Source of the DNA: Clostridiales bacterium UBA4644
Lineage (GTDB): Bacteria > Bacillota > Clostridia > Oscillospirales > Butyricicoccaceae
NCBI GenBank assembly: GCA_002405755.1
Contig: DHMK01000039.1
Span: 1,613 to 9,187 of the forward strand
DNA: 7,575 bases
Reading direction: 5' to 3'
A model generated the notes under the pieces. It did not search any database. It was given only the letters and a program-made list of their open reading frames with translations, and was not told the origin of the DNA. Numbering within the stretch: position 1 is the first letter of the stretch; each line of letters starts with the position of its first letter. The translations under genes were made by a program, and so were the position numbers. This document shows, piece after piece, positions 1-6,140 of the stretch.

Positions 1-795
1 GAGACCGGCGAGTTTATCGACTTTATGATCGATCATGAGCTGATGGACCTGCAGAACAAGCCGGGTAAGGCCTCCACGGGCTACATGACCAGCCTGCCCA
101 GCCTGAAGGCGCCCTTTGTGTTTTCCTGCTTCAACCATACGATCTTCGATATGCAGGTGCTGACTCACGAGCTGGGCCACGCCTTTGCCGGCTATATGGC
201 CATGCGCAGCCAGCCCATCTCGGACTATTACAGCGAATCCACCGACATCGCGGAGATCCACTCCATGTCCATGGAGCAGTTTGCTTACCCCTATGCGGAG
301 TGGTTCTTTGGCGATCAGGCGGATAAGTTCCGCTTCGCGCACCTGCAGGAGGCGCTGACCTTCGTGCCCTTCGGCGTGGCAGTGGATGAGTTCCAGCATA
401 TCTGCTATGCCCATCCCGAGCTGACGCCCAAGGAGCGGACATACCAGTGGCATCTGCTGGAGGAAAAGTATATGCCCTGGCGCAGGTACGATAACGATCC
501 CTTCCTGGAGCGGGGCGGCTACTGGTACCACAAGCTGCACATCTATCTCTATCCCTTCTACTACATCAATTATACCCTCACCACCATGGGCGCGATGGAG
601 TTCAAGAAGAAGTATGCCGAGGATAAGCAGGCCGCGTGGCAGGATTATCTGAACCTTTGCAAGACCGGCGGCAGCCGCAGCTATCTGGAGACGCTGCGCT
701 ATGCGAATCTGTCGAACCCCTTTGAGGCGGGCTCCGTGGAGCGTGCCTGCGGGTATGCGGAGAAGCTTCTGCTGGAGCAGCTGGCAGATCGTTGA
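1..795 (+). CDS. M3-family oligoendopeptidase, C-terminal part (5' truncated)
   Basis: The reading frame is open from base 1 and gives 264 residues before TGA, so the real start lies to the left. The zinc site HELGH is at window residues 56-60 (bases 166-180). It is followed by DIAEIHSMSMEQF, whose Glu85 is the expected third zinc ligand of M3 peptidases. Further on, GGYWYHKLHIYLYPFYYI matches the family's conserved His/Tyr substrate-binding segment near the C-terminus. Proteins of this M3 oligoendopeptidase group are cytoplasmic zinc metallopeptidases of roughly 560-600 residues that cut short peptides, so a little under half is present. No frameshift or missing catalytic residue is seen in this part. 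The gene ends at a strong terminator and faces an unrelated gene on the other strand, so it does not seem to belong to the signalling cluster. The subfamily is judged from motif context only. Confidence 0.93.
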   Translation, partial: ETGEFIDFMIDHELMDLQNKPGKASTGYMTSLPSLKAPFVFSCFNHTIFDMQVLTHELGHAFAGYMAMRSQPISDYYSESTDIAEIHSMSMEQFAYPYAEWFFGDQADKFRFAHLQEALTFVPFGVAVDEFQHICYAHPELTPKERTYQWHLLEEKYMPWRRYDNDPFLERGGYWYHKLHIYLYPFYYINYTLTTMGAMEFKKKYAEDKQAAWQDYLNLCKTGGSRSYLETLRYANLSNPFEAGSVERACGYAEKLLLEQLADR

Positions 796-828
796 ACCGG
801 CGCAGGAGCGCAGACAAAAAGAACAGAA

Positions 829-860
829 GACGCCTTCCCAAACGCGGGAAGGCGTCCTTT
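829..860. terminator. Bidirectional intrinsic terminator between convergent genes
   Basis: A perfect 11-bp stem, GACGCCTTCCC (829-839) with GGGAAGGCGTC (846-856), encloses a 6-nt loop. It is followed by CCTTTT on the + strand. On the minus strand the stem is followed by a U-rich run, since the + strand has AAAAAGAACAGAA just before it. It lies between the stop of the peptidase (795) and the stop of the lipase-like gene (875), so it can end transcription from both sides. Confidence 0.88.
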
Positions 861-874
861 TCATAGAAATCAGA

Positions 875-3670
875 TCATTGCGCGCCCCAGGCGGCCGCCG
901 CCCAGACCGGTCCGCCGCATTCCAGGTTGAGCTGGAAGATCTTTACGCTGTCTACATGATATTTTCCTGCAAGATCGACCTCCAGCTCCTGGAGCTGCCC
1001 GGGCGCAGCGTTCAGCTGGATGGTGGAAAGAGCTACCTGACTGCCGCCGGAATACAGAGCCAGAAGAACGGTGGTCCCCTCCGGCAGCGTGTCGGCAGGG
1101 GCATAGTAGAGAAAACGCACCAGATCACCGTCCTGTGTGCCGTCGGAGATCGCTGCGGCCAGGCCGGAGAAAACATCCTTTTTGGTAGGCGTTGGGTCCA
1201 GACAATCGGGAATGCCGTCGCCGTCGCTGTCCTTGTTTCCAGGCGAAACACCTTTTGGAAAGCGATAGGGGGTGATGGTGCCATCGGCCCTGCCATAGGC
1301 GTTGAAAATGCCGGAGAGACCATACAGCGCATGCTTGAACTCCACGCCAGCCCGGCTGGTGTTGGCCAGAAGAATATCCGTGAAATAAAGCTGCGGCGCA
1401 TCGATCGTCTGGCGCTTATCGCCTGCCAGCACAAGGCGGGAAAGGCCGTTGATCATGGCGATGCCCTCCCCGGCGGGGGATTGAAGAAGGTCGCCCCGGA
1501 GCACCACGGCACAGTCGCTGGAGAAGCCCAGGTTTTGTTCGGTGTTGCTGCCGGCCAGCAGCAGGTCGCCGCAGACCGTTACCCTTGCGCCGCCGTAAAT
1601 GCTGGCGGTGCGCGGACCGGAGGGAATAAGACTGCCGTCCTCCAGCGCTGTGCGGCAGACAAGATCGCCCTCAATCGTCAGATGCCCGTTGCACAGAGTC
1701 AGATCCGCACAATGCGGCGCATAATCGCCGCGGATCATGGCACGGTTGTGATCGGCTTCTGTGCCGGAAAAGCGCAGCCCCGTGCCGGTCAGATCGCCGT
1801 TTATCGTCAGCTGGGCGATCGGGCCATTGAAGCTGCCGATCTTGATGCTGCCGCCGGAAACGCTGCAGTCGAAGGTCAGGCTGCCGTAAACCTTTGGGAG
1901 AGCGGTATTCGTCAGCGTCACATGATCGGCCTTGATGGTCACGGCGGCACCTTCCGGGACCGTAAGAAGGCTTTCACCAAGGCCGTCCAGCTTTAGGACC
2001 CCGGAAAAGGTCAGATCCTCGGGGATCAGATCCAGACAAATGGGATATGGGGCGCAAATGGGGAAGGGATTGGTGGAGCGAAGGGTGTGGATCGCGGAGG
2101 ACAGATAGGAAGCGTTCCCCACAGGCGGCGCGAAGGAGAGGGTCTGGGGCGCATCGCCGCTGAGCAGCACAACATGGTCGCCCTGGGCAAAAAAGACCGG
2201 CTCTGCTTGCTCGCCCGTGCTGGGAAGGACGAAAAGATCGCCCTTCAGCTCCAGCGTTCCTGCGGTCAGGCTTGACCGACCGCCCTGGAAATAGGCGTTG
2301 CCGCAGACAAGGAGCCTGCCGTTCGCTTCTTCCATGCGCAGAATTCCATCGCCGCCGGTATAGCCCTCCGCCGCAGGCTGCTGCAGGCGAAGATCGCCCT
2401 TCACGGTGAGCGTTCCATCACCTAAGACCAGCGCGCCGCGCTCGATGAGCAGGTCCTCCCGTACGATGCTGGAGTCGGCGCAGTAAAGCTGTCCGCCTGC
2501 CACAGCGAGGCTCCGCAGATCGTTGCCCTGCAGCGTCAGGTTCGCGTACTCCTGCAGACTCACACCGTATGGGTCAAAGCGGCGCTCCACCGCCGGCGGG
2601 ATGCGGGTCCCGCCTTCCTGATTGGACCAGGCTCCCAGAAGGATCTGCCCCGGCGCATCTTCGGTGGTGTGGGCATAATGGTAGTAGCTCCCCGGCGCGG
2701 TGTTCAGCTGCGTGACGATATCCTTGTAGATGTAATTGATGCTGTGCTTGAAAATGGCGTCCATCACAGAGCCCTGCTGGGACTGCTCGCTGTGGGCCAA
2801 GATGATGTGCCCCAGCTTCACGCCAACGGTGAGAAGGTAGCCCACGCAGGGAGCGGTATCGCTGTCGTTGATGATGGTGAGGATATTGTCATCCGTCAGC
2901 TGCGCGGCCCGCTCTGCAGAGCAAACCTTCAGGGAAGCAAAGGTGCAGCAGAGGGTATTATAGATGTTTTTGGTGGCCTGATTGATATACTGGGCCGTCA
3001 GGATGCTGGCGACGGCGGCGCCGAGACTGTGGCCGGTGACCAGGATGTAGCAGCCGCTGTCCGGATCGGCGGCCTGCTTCAGCACCTCATCAAAGGTCAT
3101 GCCGAGACTGGGGAAGGACTGTTTGCAAAGGCCAAGATATGCTTTATATGCCGAATTGTAAAATCCGGCATGAAAGCCATGTTCGTCTCCGATCAGCGCG
3201 TCGGTCACCAGGTCGATGCCGGGAACGGTGCCGCGAATGGAGATCAGAAGGGCCTTTTTTTCCACGCCGTCCACGGTGAATTTCCGGACGGCAGTAAACA
3301 GACTGCAGACCAGAACCACGGGCTTTGTTTCCTCATCAAAGGAAGCATCGGTGGGATGGTAGGTGACGCCCTCGCCGTCTACCGTCAGGGAGGTGCAATC
3401 GGTAAAGCCAAGGGCACCCATGTTGCGGATCAGATCCGCCTCCCGACCCAGGTCGTCCCGGTTCACATTGTATGCTTCTGCAGCGGCGGTGCGCAGCAGG
3501 GAGATTAGCTGCGGCTCATAAACGGGAAAGGCCTGGCTTGCCTGTTGATCCGGCGCATATTCCAGGAATTTTGGCTCCAGATAGGCCTCGTCCAAGGCGG
3601 CCTTGACGGAGACGGGGCAAAGGGCCGAGAGGACGAAAAGCGCAAGCAGAAGCGTCGTCAGTTTTTTCAT
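875..3670 (-). CDS. Exported class 3 lipase-like protein with beta-repeat stalk and Ca-binding motif
   Basis: This 931-residue protein begins with a clear Sec signal peptide (KK, a hydrophobic run at residues 4-18, likely cleavage after VKA at 24). Residues about 115-320 look like a class 3 lipase (alpha/beta hydrolase). RGT at 146-148 fits the oxyanion region, GHSLG at 213-217 gives nucleophile Ser215, Asp271 in NDSDTAP is the likely acid, and His309 in FKHSINYI is the likely base. From about 377 to 760 come recurrent beta units of the form LTxxGDL. DSDGDGIPD at 814-822 is a calcium-binding Asp motif of the thrombospondin-3 type. The last 90 residues look like a beta-sandwich. No LPXTG or C-terminal membrane anchor is visible, so it is probably secreted or held non-covalently. 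The start follows GGAGGAGG at a rather long 12-nt spacing, and no better start is nearby. It lies 53 bp downstream of the 180-residue membrane protein gene with no terminator between, so co-transcription is likely. The substrate is unknown. Confidence 0.85.
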   Translation of the reverse strand: MKKLTTLLLALFVLSALCPVSVKAALDEAYLEPKFLEYAPDQQASQAFPVYEPQLISLLRTAAAEAYNVNRDDLGREADLIRNMGALGFTDCTSLTVDGEGVTYHPTDASFDEETKPVVLVCSLFTAVRKFTVDGVEKKALLISIRGTVPGIDLVTDALIGDEHGFHAGFYNSAYKAYLGLCKQSFPSLGMTFDEVLKQAADPDSGCYILVTGHSLGAAVASILTAQYINQATKNIYNTLCCTFASLKVCSAERAAQLTDDNILTIINDSDTAPCVGYLLTVGVKLGHIILAHSEQSQQGSVMDAIFKHSINYIYKDIVTQLNTAPGSYYHYAHTTEDAPGQILLGAWSNQEGGTRIPPAVERRFDPYGVSLQEYANLTLQGNDLRSLAVAGGQLYCADSSIVREDLLIERGALVLGDGTLTVKGDLRLQQPAAEGYTGGDGILRMEEANGRLLVCGNAYFQGGRSSLTAGTLELKGDLFVLPSTGEQAEPVFFAQGDHVVLLSGDAPQTLSFAPPVGNASYLSSAIHTLRSTNPFPICAPYPICLDLIPEDLTFSGVLKLDGLGESLLTVPEGAAVTIKADHVTLTNTALPKVYGSLTFDCSVSGGSIKIGSFNGPIAQLTINGDLTGTGLRFSGTEADHNRAMIRGDYAPHCADLTLCNGHLTIEGDLVCRTALEDGSLIPSGPRTASIYGGARVTVCGDLLLAGSNTEQNLGFSSDCAVVLRGDLLQSPAGEGIAMINGLSRLVLAGDKRQTIDAPQLYFTDILLANTSRAGVEFKHALYGLSGIFNAYGRADGTITPYRFPKGVSPGNKDSDGDGIPDCLDPTPTKKDVFSGLAAAISDGTQDGDLVRFLYYAPADTLPEGTTVLLALYSGGSQVALSTIQLNAAPGQLQELEVDLAGKYHVDSVKIFQLNLECGGPVWAAAAWGAQ
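1391..2542 (-). repeat. Protein-level beta repeats (GDL units) in the lipase-like protein
   Basis: Residues about 377-760 carry many short units, each a strand followed by Gly-Asp. Examples are LTVKGDLRL (421), LELKGDLFV (473), LTINGDLTG (621), LTIEGDLVC (664), VTVCGDLLL (697) and VVLRGDLLQ (722). Two variants, SGDAPQTLSF (504) and AGDKRQTIDA (749), share a GDxxQT core. Spacing is irregular (about 25-45 residues), as in beta-helix or filament-like surface proteins. At DNA level the GDL codons recur as GGCGATCT. The solenoid fold is inferred, not seen. Confidence 0.6.
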
Positions 3671-3723
3671 AGCAGTAGGGTTCCTCCTCCAAATCCATCA
3701 GGCAAAGGCGGCCCGTTTCCTTG

Positions 3724-4266
3724 TCAAACGGTTCTCATCTCCGCCTCGATGGCTTCGAGCCGGTCTTTATTTTTCAGATAGGCGTCCACCTTGCGCTGAT
3801 AGCCGAACCGGCGGTAAGCATAGGACACGCCGAAAAAGATCGCGGCAAACACAAGGCTGAGGGCAAGATGCGCAAGCTTTTCGCCCAGAGGATAGTTCTG
3901 GAACAGCGACATGACCCCCACGAGCAGCATAAAGCCGCAAAGGATCAGCGGAAGCAGATTCAGCAGCTTGCTCTTTTGCGGGAAAAAGGCCGGCTGCGTC
4001 CGCGGATAAAGTCGCCAGTATTCATCCTCTACGGTGCGGGCCTTAGCGGCGAGGGGGCTGTCTGCATCCCGCTGGAATACGAGCTTCACATAGTTTTGCG
4101 TGGTAGTAACATTATAAAGGTCATCGCCCCGATTTTCAAGATGCGAATCCCGGCTGAGGACCTCCTGAGAGCTTTTCAGCTCCCAGCCAAAGAGCTCGTG
4201 CTTTTCAATGATCGTCTGTTCCTCGCTGGGCGCGGCGGTGACGCTTTTGCTTTCCATTTTTCCCAT
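3724..4266 (-). CDS. Two-segment membrane protein of unknown function
   Basis: I do not recognise a named family for this 180-residue protein. Residues 1-97 are polar and include EKHELFGWELKSSQEV and a YNVTTTQNYVKLVFQRD stretch that could form a small cytoplasmic domain. Two hydrophobic segments follow, at about 101-122 and 130-151, joined by a short loop. The C-terminus (about 158-178) is charged and helical, possibly a coiled coil. There is no signal peptide. The ATG at 4266 is chosen because AAGGAG lies 7 nt upstream; the Met at residue 4 fits less well. A promoter-like site lies upstream at 4337-4365. The next gene downstream encodes the exported lipase-like protein, so a role connected with the envelope or that protein is possible, but this rests on position only. 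Confidence 0.8.
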   Translation of the reverse strand: MGKMESKSVTAAPSEEQTIIEKHELFGWELKSSQEVLSRDSHLENRGDDLYNVTTTQNYVKLVFQRDADSPLAAKARTVEDEYWRLYPRTQPAFFPQKSKLLNLLPLILCGFMLLVGVMSLFQNYPLGEKLAHLALSLVFAAIFFGVSYAYRRFGYQRKVDAYLKNKDRLEAIEAEMRTV

Positions 4267-4301
4267 GTTGATTCTCCTTTTTGTTTTTTATCCCCACAGA
4301 A

Positions 4302-4329
4302 GCGGGCGCTTGCCCGCCGGTTGCGGCGG
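4302..4329. repeat. Two overlapping, mutually exclusive GC-rich hairpins
   Basis: GCGGGC (4302-4307) pairs with GCCCGC (4312-4317) around a 4-nt loop. CCGCCG (4314-4319) pairs with CGGCGG (4324-4329), also around a 4-nt loop. The stems share bases 4314-4317, so only one can form at a time. On the + strand the second stem is followed by TAC and seven T residues, which resembles a terminator. On the minus strand both lie in the predicted 5' leader of the 180-residue protein gene. Confidence 0.5.
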
Positions 4330-4336
4330 TACTTTT

Positions 4337-4365
4337 TTTATACAAAAGTTTCCTGCGGAGGACAA
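4337..4365 (-). promoter_or_regulatory. Putative sigma-A promoter for the membrane protein/lipase-like gene pair
   Basis: Read on the minus strand, TTGTCC (4360-4365) is followed after 17 nt by TATAAA (4337-4342). Transcription would start near 4330 and give a leader of about 64 nt before the ATG at 4266. The match is good, but the A/T run makes the exact -10 uncertain. Confidence 0.5.
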
Positions 4366-4445
4366 GGCATATGGAATAATCAACGCAAAAAATGTAATAA
4401 ATCTTATCCGCCGCCCAAAAGCCGGAGGAAATTATCCGGCGGCTC

Positions 4446-4475
4446 TTGCCGGGAGGGGAGACCCTATGCTACAAT
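4446..4475 (+). promoter_or_regulatory. Putative extended -10 promoter of the LytTR response regulator
   Basis: TTGCCG (4446-4451) and TACAAT (4470-4475) are 18 nt apart, and TGC directly precedes the -10, making it an extended -10. Transcription would begin near 4482, only about 24 nt before the ATG at 4506. This placement rules out the ATG at 4446 as the start. Confidence 0.6.
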
Positions 4476-4505
4476 CGTGGCAGGAGAAATGGGGGAAGCG
4501 CGTTT

Positions 4506-5219
4506 ATGATCAGAACAGTCATACTGGAGGATCGGCCTGCGCACAGAGACCAGCTGCTGGAGCAGCTGTCTGCATGGCCGCGGGCAGCCGGGCTGGAGCT
4601 GCGCTGCGCCGCAACGGCGGAGGAGCTGGAGGAGCTGCTCCGGGGGGAGCCCGTAGATCTTCTTCTCACGGATATCGATCTTGGCCAGGGGAAAAGCACG
4701 GGCATCCAGCTGGTGCAGCAGCTGATCCCGGAGGAAAGCGGCACGCAGGTCATCTACATCACCGGATATCCGCTCCAGTTCTGCACCACGGTGTATCAGA
4801 CGGAGCATATTTATTTCCTCACCAAGCCGCTGCGGCAGCAGGAGCTGTTTGACGCGCTGGATCGGGCCATGGAAAAGCTCTCCGGCCGGCTGCACCGAAC
4901 GGTGGCCATCCGTGCCAACGGGCAGATCCTTTCGCTGCCCACGGCCCGGATCCATTATGTGGAAAGCGACCGGCGGCTGGCCCGGCTTTTTACGGAGCAG
5001 GGGATCGTGGAGACCTATCTGCCTCTGTCGCAGCTGCTGCCGCAGCTTGGGCCGGCCTTTGTGCAGTGCCACAAGAGCTTTCTTGTGAATATGGCGCAGG
5101 TGTCCCGGCTGGAGCCGGAATGGATGCACCTGAAAAACGGCAGCCGGGCCCCCATCAGTCAGACCTACCGGAAAAGAACGCGGGACGCCTATCTGGATTT
5201 TTTGGCCAGCCGGCTGTAA
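4506..5219 (+). CDS. LytTR-family response regulator (REC + LytTR DNA-binding domain)
   Basis: This 237-residue protein has the AgrA/LytR layout. The receiver domain (1 to about 125) has acidic pair Glu8-Asp9, phospho-acceptor Asp56 in LLLTDIDLG, Thr86 in YITG and Lys107 in FLTKP, all at the expected places. A LytTR domain follows (about 132-235), with HYVESDRR, the FVQCHKSFLVN strand-helix segment and NGSRAPISQTYRK near the end. LytTR domains bind direct repeats upstream of target promoters. The frame is open back to 4446, but that ATG lies inside the promoter. The ATG at 4506 has a purine-rich GGGGGAAG just upstream and starts the canonical MIRTVILED strand. The gene faces the kinase pair, sharing a terminator with it, and is not in their operon; it is the obvious cognate regulator. 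No AgrD-like peptide gene is near. Confidence 0.93.
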   Translation: MIRTVILEDRPAHRDQLLEQLSAWPRAAGLELRCAATAEELEELLRGEPVDLLLTDIDLGQGKSTGIQLVQQLIPEESGTQVIYITGYPLQFCTTVYQTEHIYFLTKPLRQQELFDALDRAMEKLSGRLHRTVAIRANGQILSLPTARIHYVESDRRLARLFTEQGIVETYLPLSQLLPQLGPAFVQCHKSFLVNMAQVSRLEPEWMHLKNGSRAPISQTYRKRTRDAYLDFLASRL

Positions 5220-5233
5220 AGGCGAAACAAAAG

Positions 5234-5270
5234 AAAAGCATTCTCCCCTTGTTTGGGAGAATGCTTTTTT
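5234..5270. terminator. Bidirectional intrinsic terminator between response regulator and kinase operon
   Basis: AGCATTCTCCC (5237-5247) pairs perfectly with GGGAGAATGCT (5255-5265) around a 7-nt loop. Flanking AAA/TTT extends the stem to 14 bp. The + strand continues in T residues and the minus strand also ends in a U-run from AAAAG/AAACAAAAG. It lies between the stops at 5219 and 5295 and serves both convergent units. Confidence 0.92.
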
Positions 5271-5294
5271 CTTGCAGGCGCGGCAAAGCCCTGA

Positions 5295-6140
5295 TCATTC
5301 CGCCGCGCCCAGCCATGCGGTAGCCGTAAATATCCCGTCCTTCTGCTCCACGGTCAGCCGTCCGCCCCGGCGCTCCGCGATCTGCCGGACGATGGAAAGT
5401 CCCCAGCCGTGACGGCCCAGCAGCGTGCCGCCCGCCGGAGCGGCGCTTTCTCCGCCCAATACCGGGTTCTGGACCCGCAGGGTCAAAAATCCGCCGTTGA
5501 CGCGCCCGCGCACGGTGATCCCGCGAGGAGCGTCCTCCGGCAGGCGGCGGCAGGCCTCGATGGCGTTGTCCAGCAGATTGCCCAGCACCGCGCACAGCTC
5601 CGCGCCGGGGATCGGCAGCTCCGCCGGGATCTGCACCTGGCAGTCTGCCGGAAGCGCTTCCCTGCGGCACAGCGCCAGCTTTTCCGAGAGGATGGCGTCG
5701 GCCACCGGATGGGCGCAGCTGCGCGCCGGCGGGGGATAGAGGGCGGGCGTGCTGTCCATGCAGCTGCGGGCGTCCTCCGTGCGGCGGTCCTGCAGCAGCT
5801 CTGCCGCCTCCAGCAGCCGGGCAGAAAGCTCCCGACGCACATGGGCGGCCTCCTCCGCTGCCTGCGCCAGCGCCTGGCCCCGCTTCCGCTGGGCTTCTAC
5901 AGAGCTTTCCATCAGCTGCCGGCGCTGCTCGGTCATGTGCAGCTGCGTGCTCTGCCGCAGGGCCTTAAAAAGCAGCAGATCGGTGACGGCGCAAAGAAGC
6001 AGCAGAAGAATGCCCGCAACGATCCACGCGGCGCCGGCGCCCCCGTCGGACAGGATCAGCGACATCATGCACCACCAGAGGGAAAGCTGCGTAATGGGGA
6101 AGAGCAGGGCATACCAGGGCAGACGAAGCTTCCGATCCAT
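5295..6140 (-). CDS. GHKL ATPase subunit of a split sensor kinase, acceptor His replaced
   Basis: This 281-residue protein has two N-terminal membrane segments (about 9-31 and 38-58) and a long helix (about 60-130). A GHKL ATPase domain follows, with N-box NLLDNAIEA at 188-196 (Asn192) and a G-box at RHGWGLSIV (243-251). AgrC-like kinases carry RHDxxNxL in the helix; here the equivalent is RRELSARL at 102-109, so the acceptor His is Arg103 and the Asn is Ala107. The protein can probably bind ATP but cannot autophosphorylate in the usual way. Residues 57-109 align without gaps to residues 205-257 of the upstream gene product (LFKALR with LFRGLR, EEAAHVRRELSARL with EETARLRHDLRNQL), so the two are paralogues. 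The ATG shares one base with the upstream stop (TGATG), and GAGGAGG lies just before it, indicating translational coupling. It likely supplies catalysis to its partner; a regulatory pseudokinase role is the alternative. Confidence 0.88.
   Translation of the reverse strand: MDRKLRLPWYALLFPITQLSLWWCMMSLILSDGGAGAAWIVAGILLLLLCAVTDLLLFKALRQSTQLHMTEQRRQLMESSVEAQRKRGQALAQAAEEAAHVRRELSARLLEAAELLQDRRTEDARSCMDSTPALYPPPARSCAHPVADAILSEKLALCRREALPADCQVQIPAELPIPGAELCAVLGNLLDNAIEACRRLPEDAPRGITVRGRVNGGFLTLRVQNPVLGGESAAPAGGTLLGRHGWGLSIVRQIAERRGGRLTVEQKDGIFTATAWLGAAE

Larger units (their letters stand above)
4267..4505. promoter_or_regulatory. Divergent intergenic region between membrane protein and response regulator genes
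   Basis: This 239-bp stretch has no supportable gene. It is AT-rich around 4331-4350 and 4381-4407, with GC-rich inverted repeats between and after. It holds a minus-strand promoter (4337-4365), overlapping GC hairpins (4302-4329), a direct or inverted repeat block (4404-4443) and a + strand promoter (4446-4475). Confidence 0.7.

Noticed and set aside
701..1996. 431-codon open frame on the + strand opposite the lipase-like gene
   Set aside because: It is antisense to a gene with a signal peptide, lipase motifs and ordered repeats, and crosses a terminator. Its translation is low-complexity and has no recognisable domain, as expected of GC-rich shadow frames.
3718..3727. TTGACA on the minus strand just upstream of the lipase-like gene as its own promoter
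   Set aside because: There is no acceptable -10 sequence at 16-18 nt; the hexamer arises from the stop-codon context of the preceding gene.
4446..4505. Longer start (ATG 4446) for the response regulator
   Set aside because: The extra 20 residues precede the normal first strand of the receiver domain, and the ATG lies within the promoter, upstream of the likely transcription start.
4489..4509. Six-codon leader (MGEARL) whose stop overlaps the regulator ATG as ATGA
   Set aside because: AGGAG is only 2 nt from its ATG, too close for efficient initiation, and the predicted transcript starts almost at that point.
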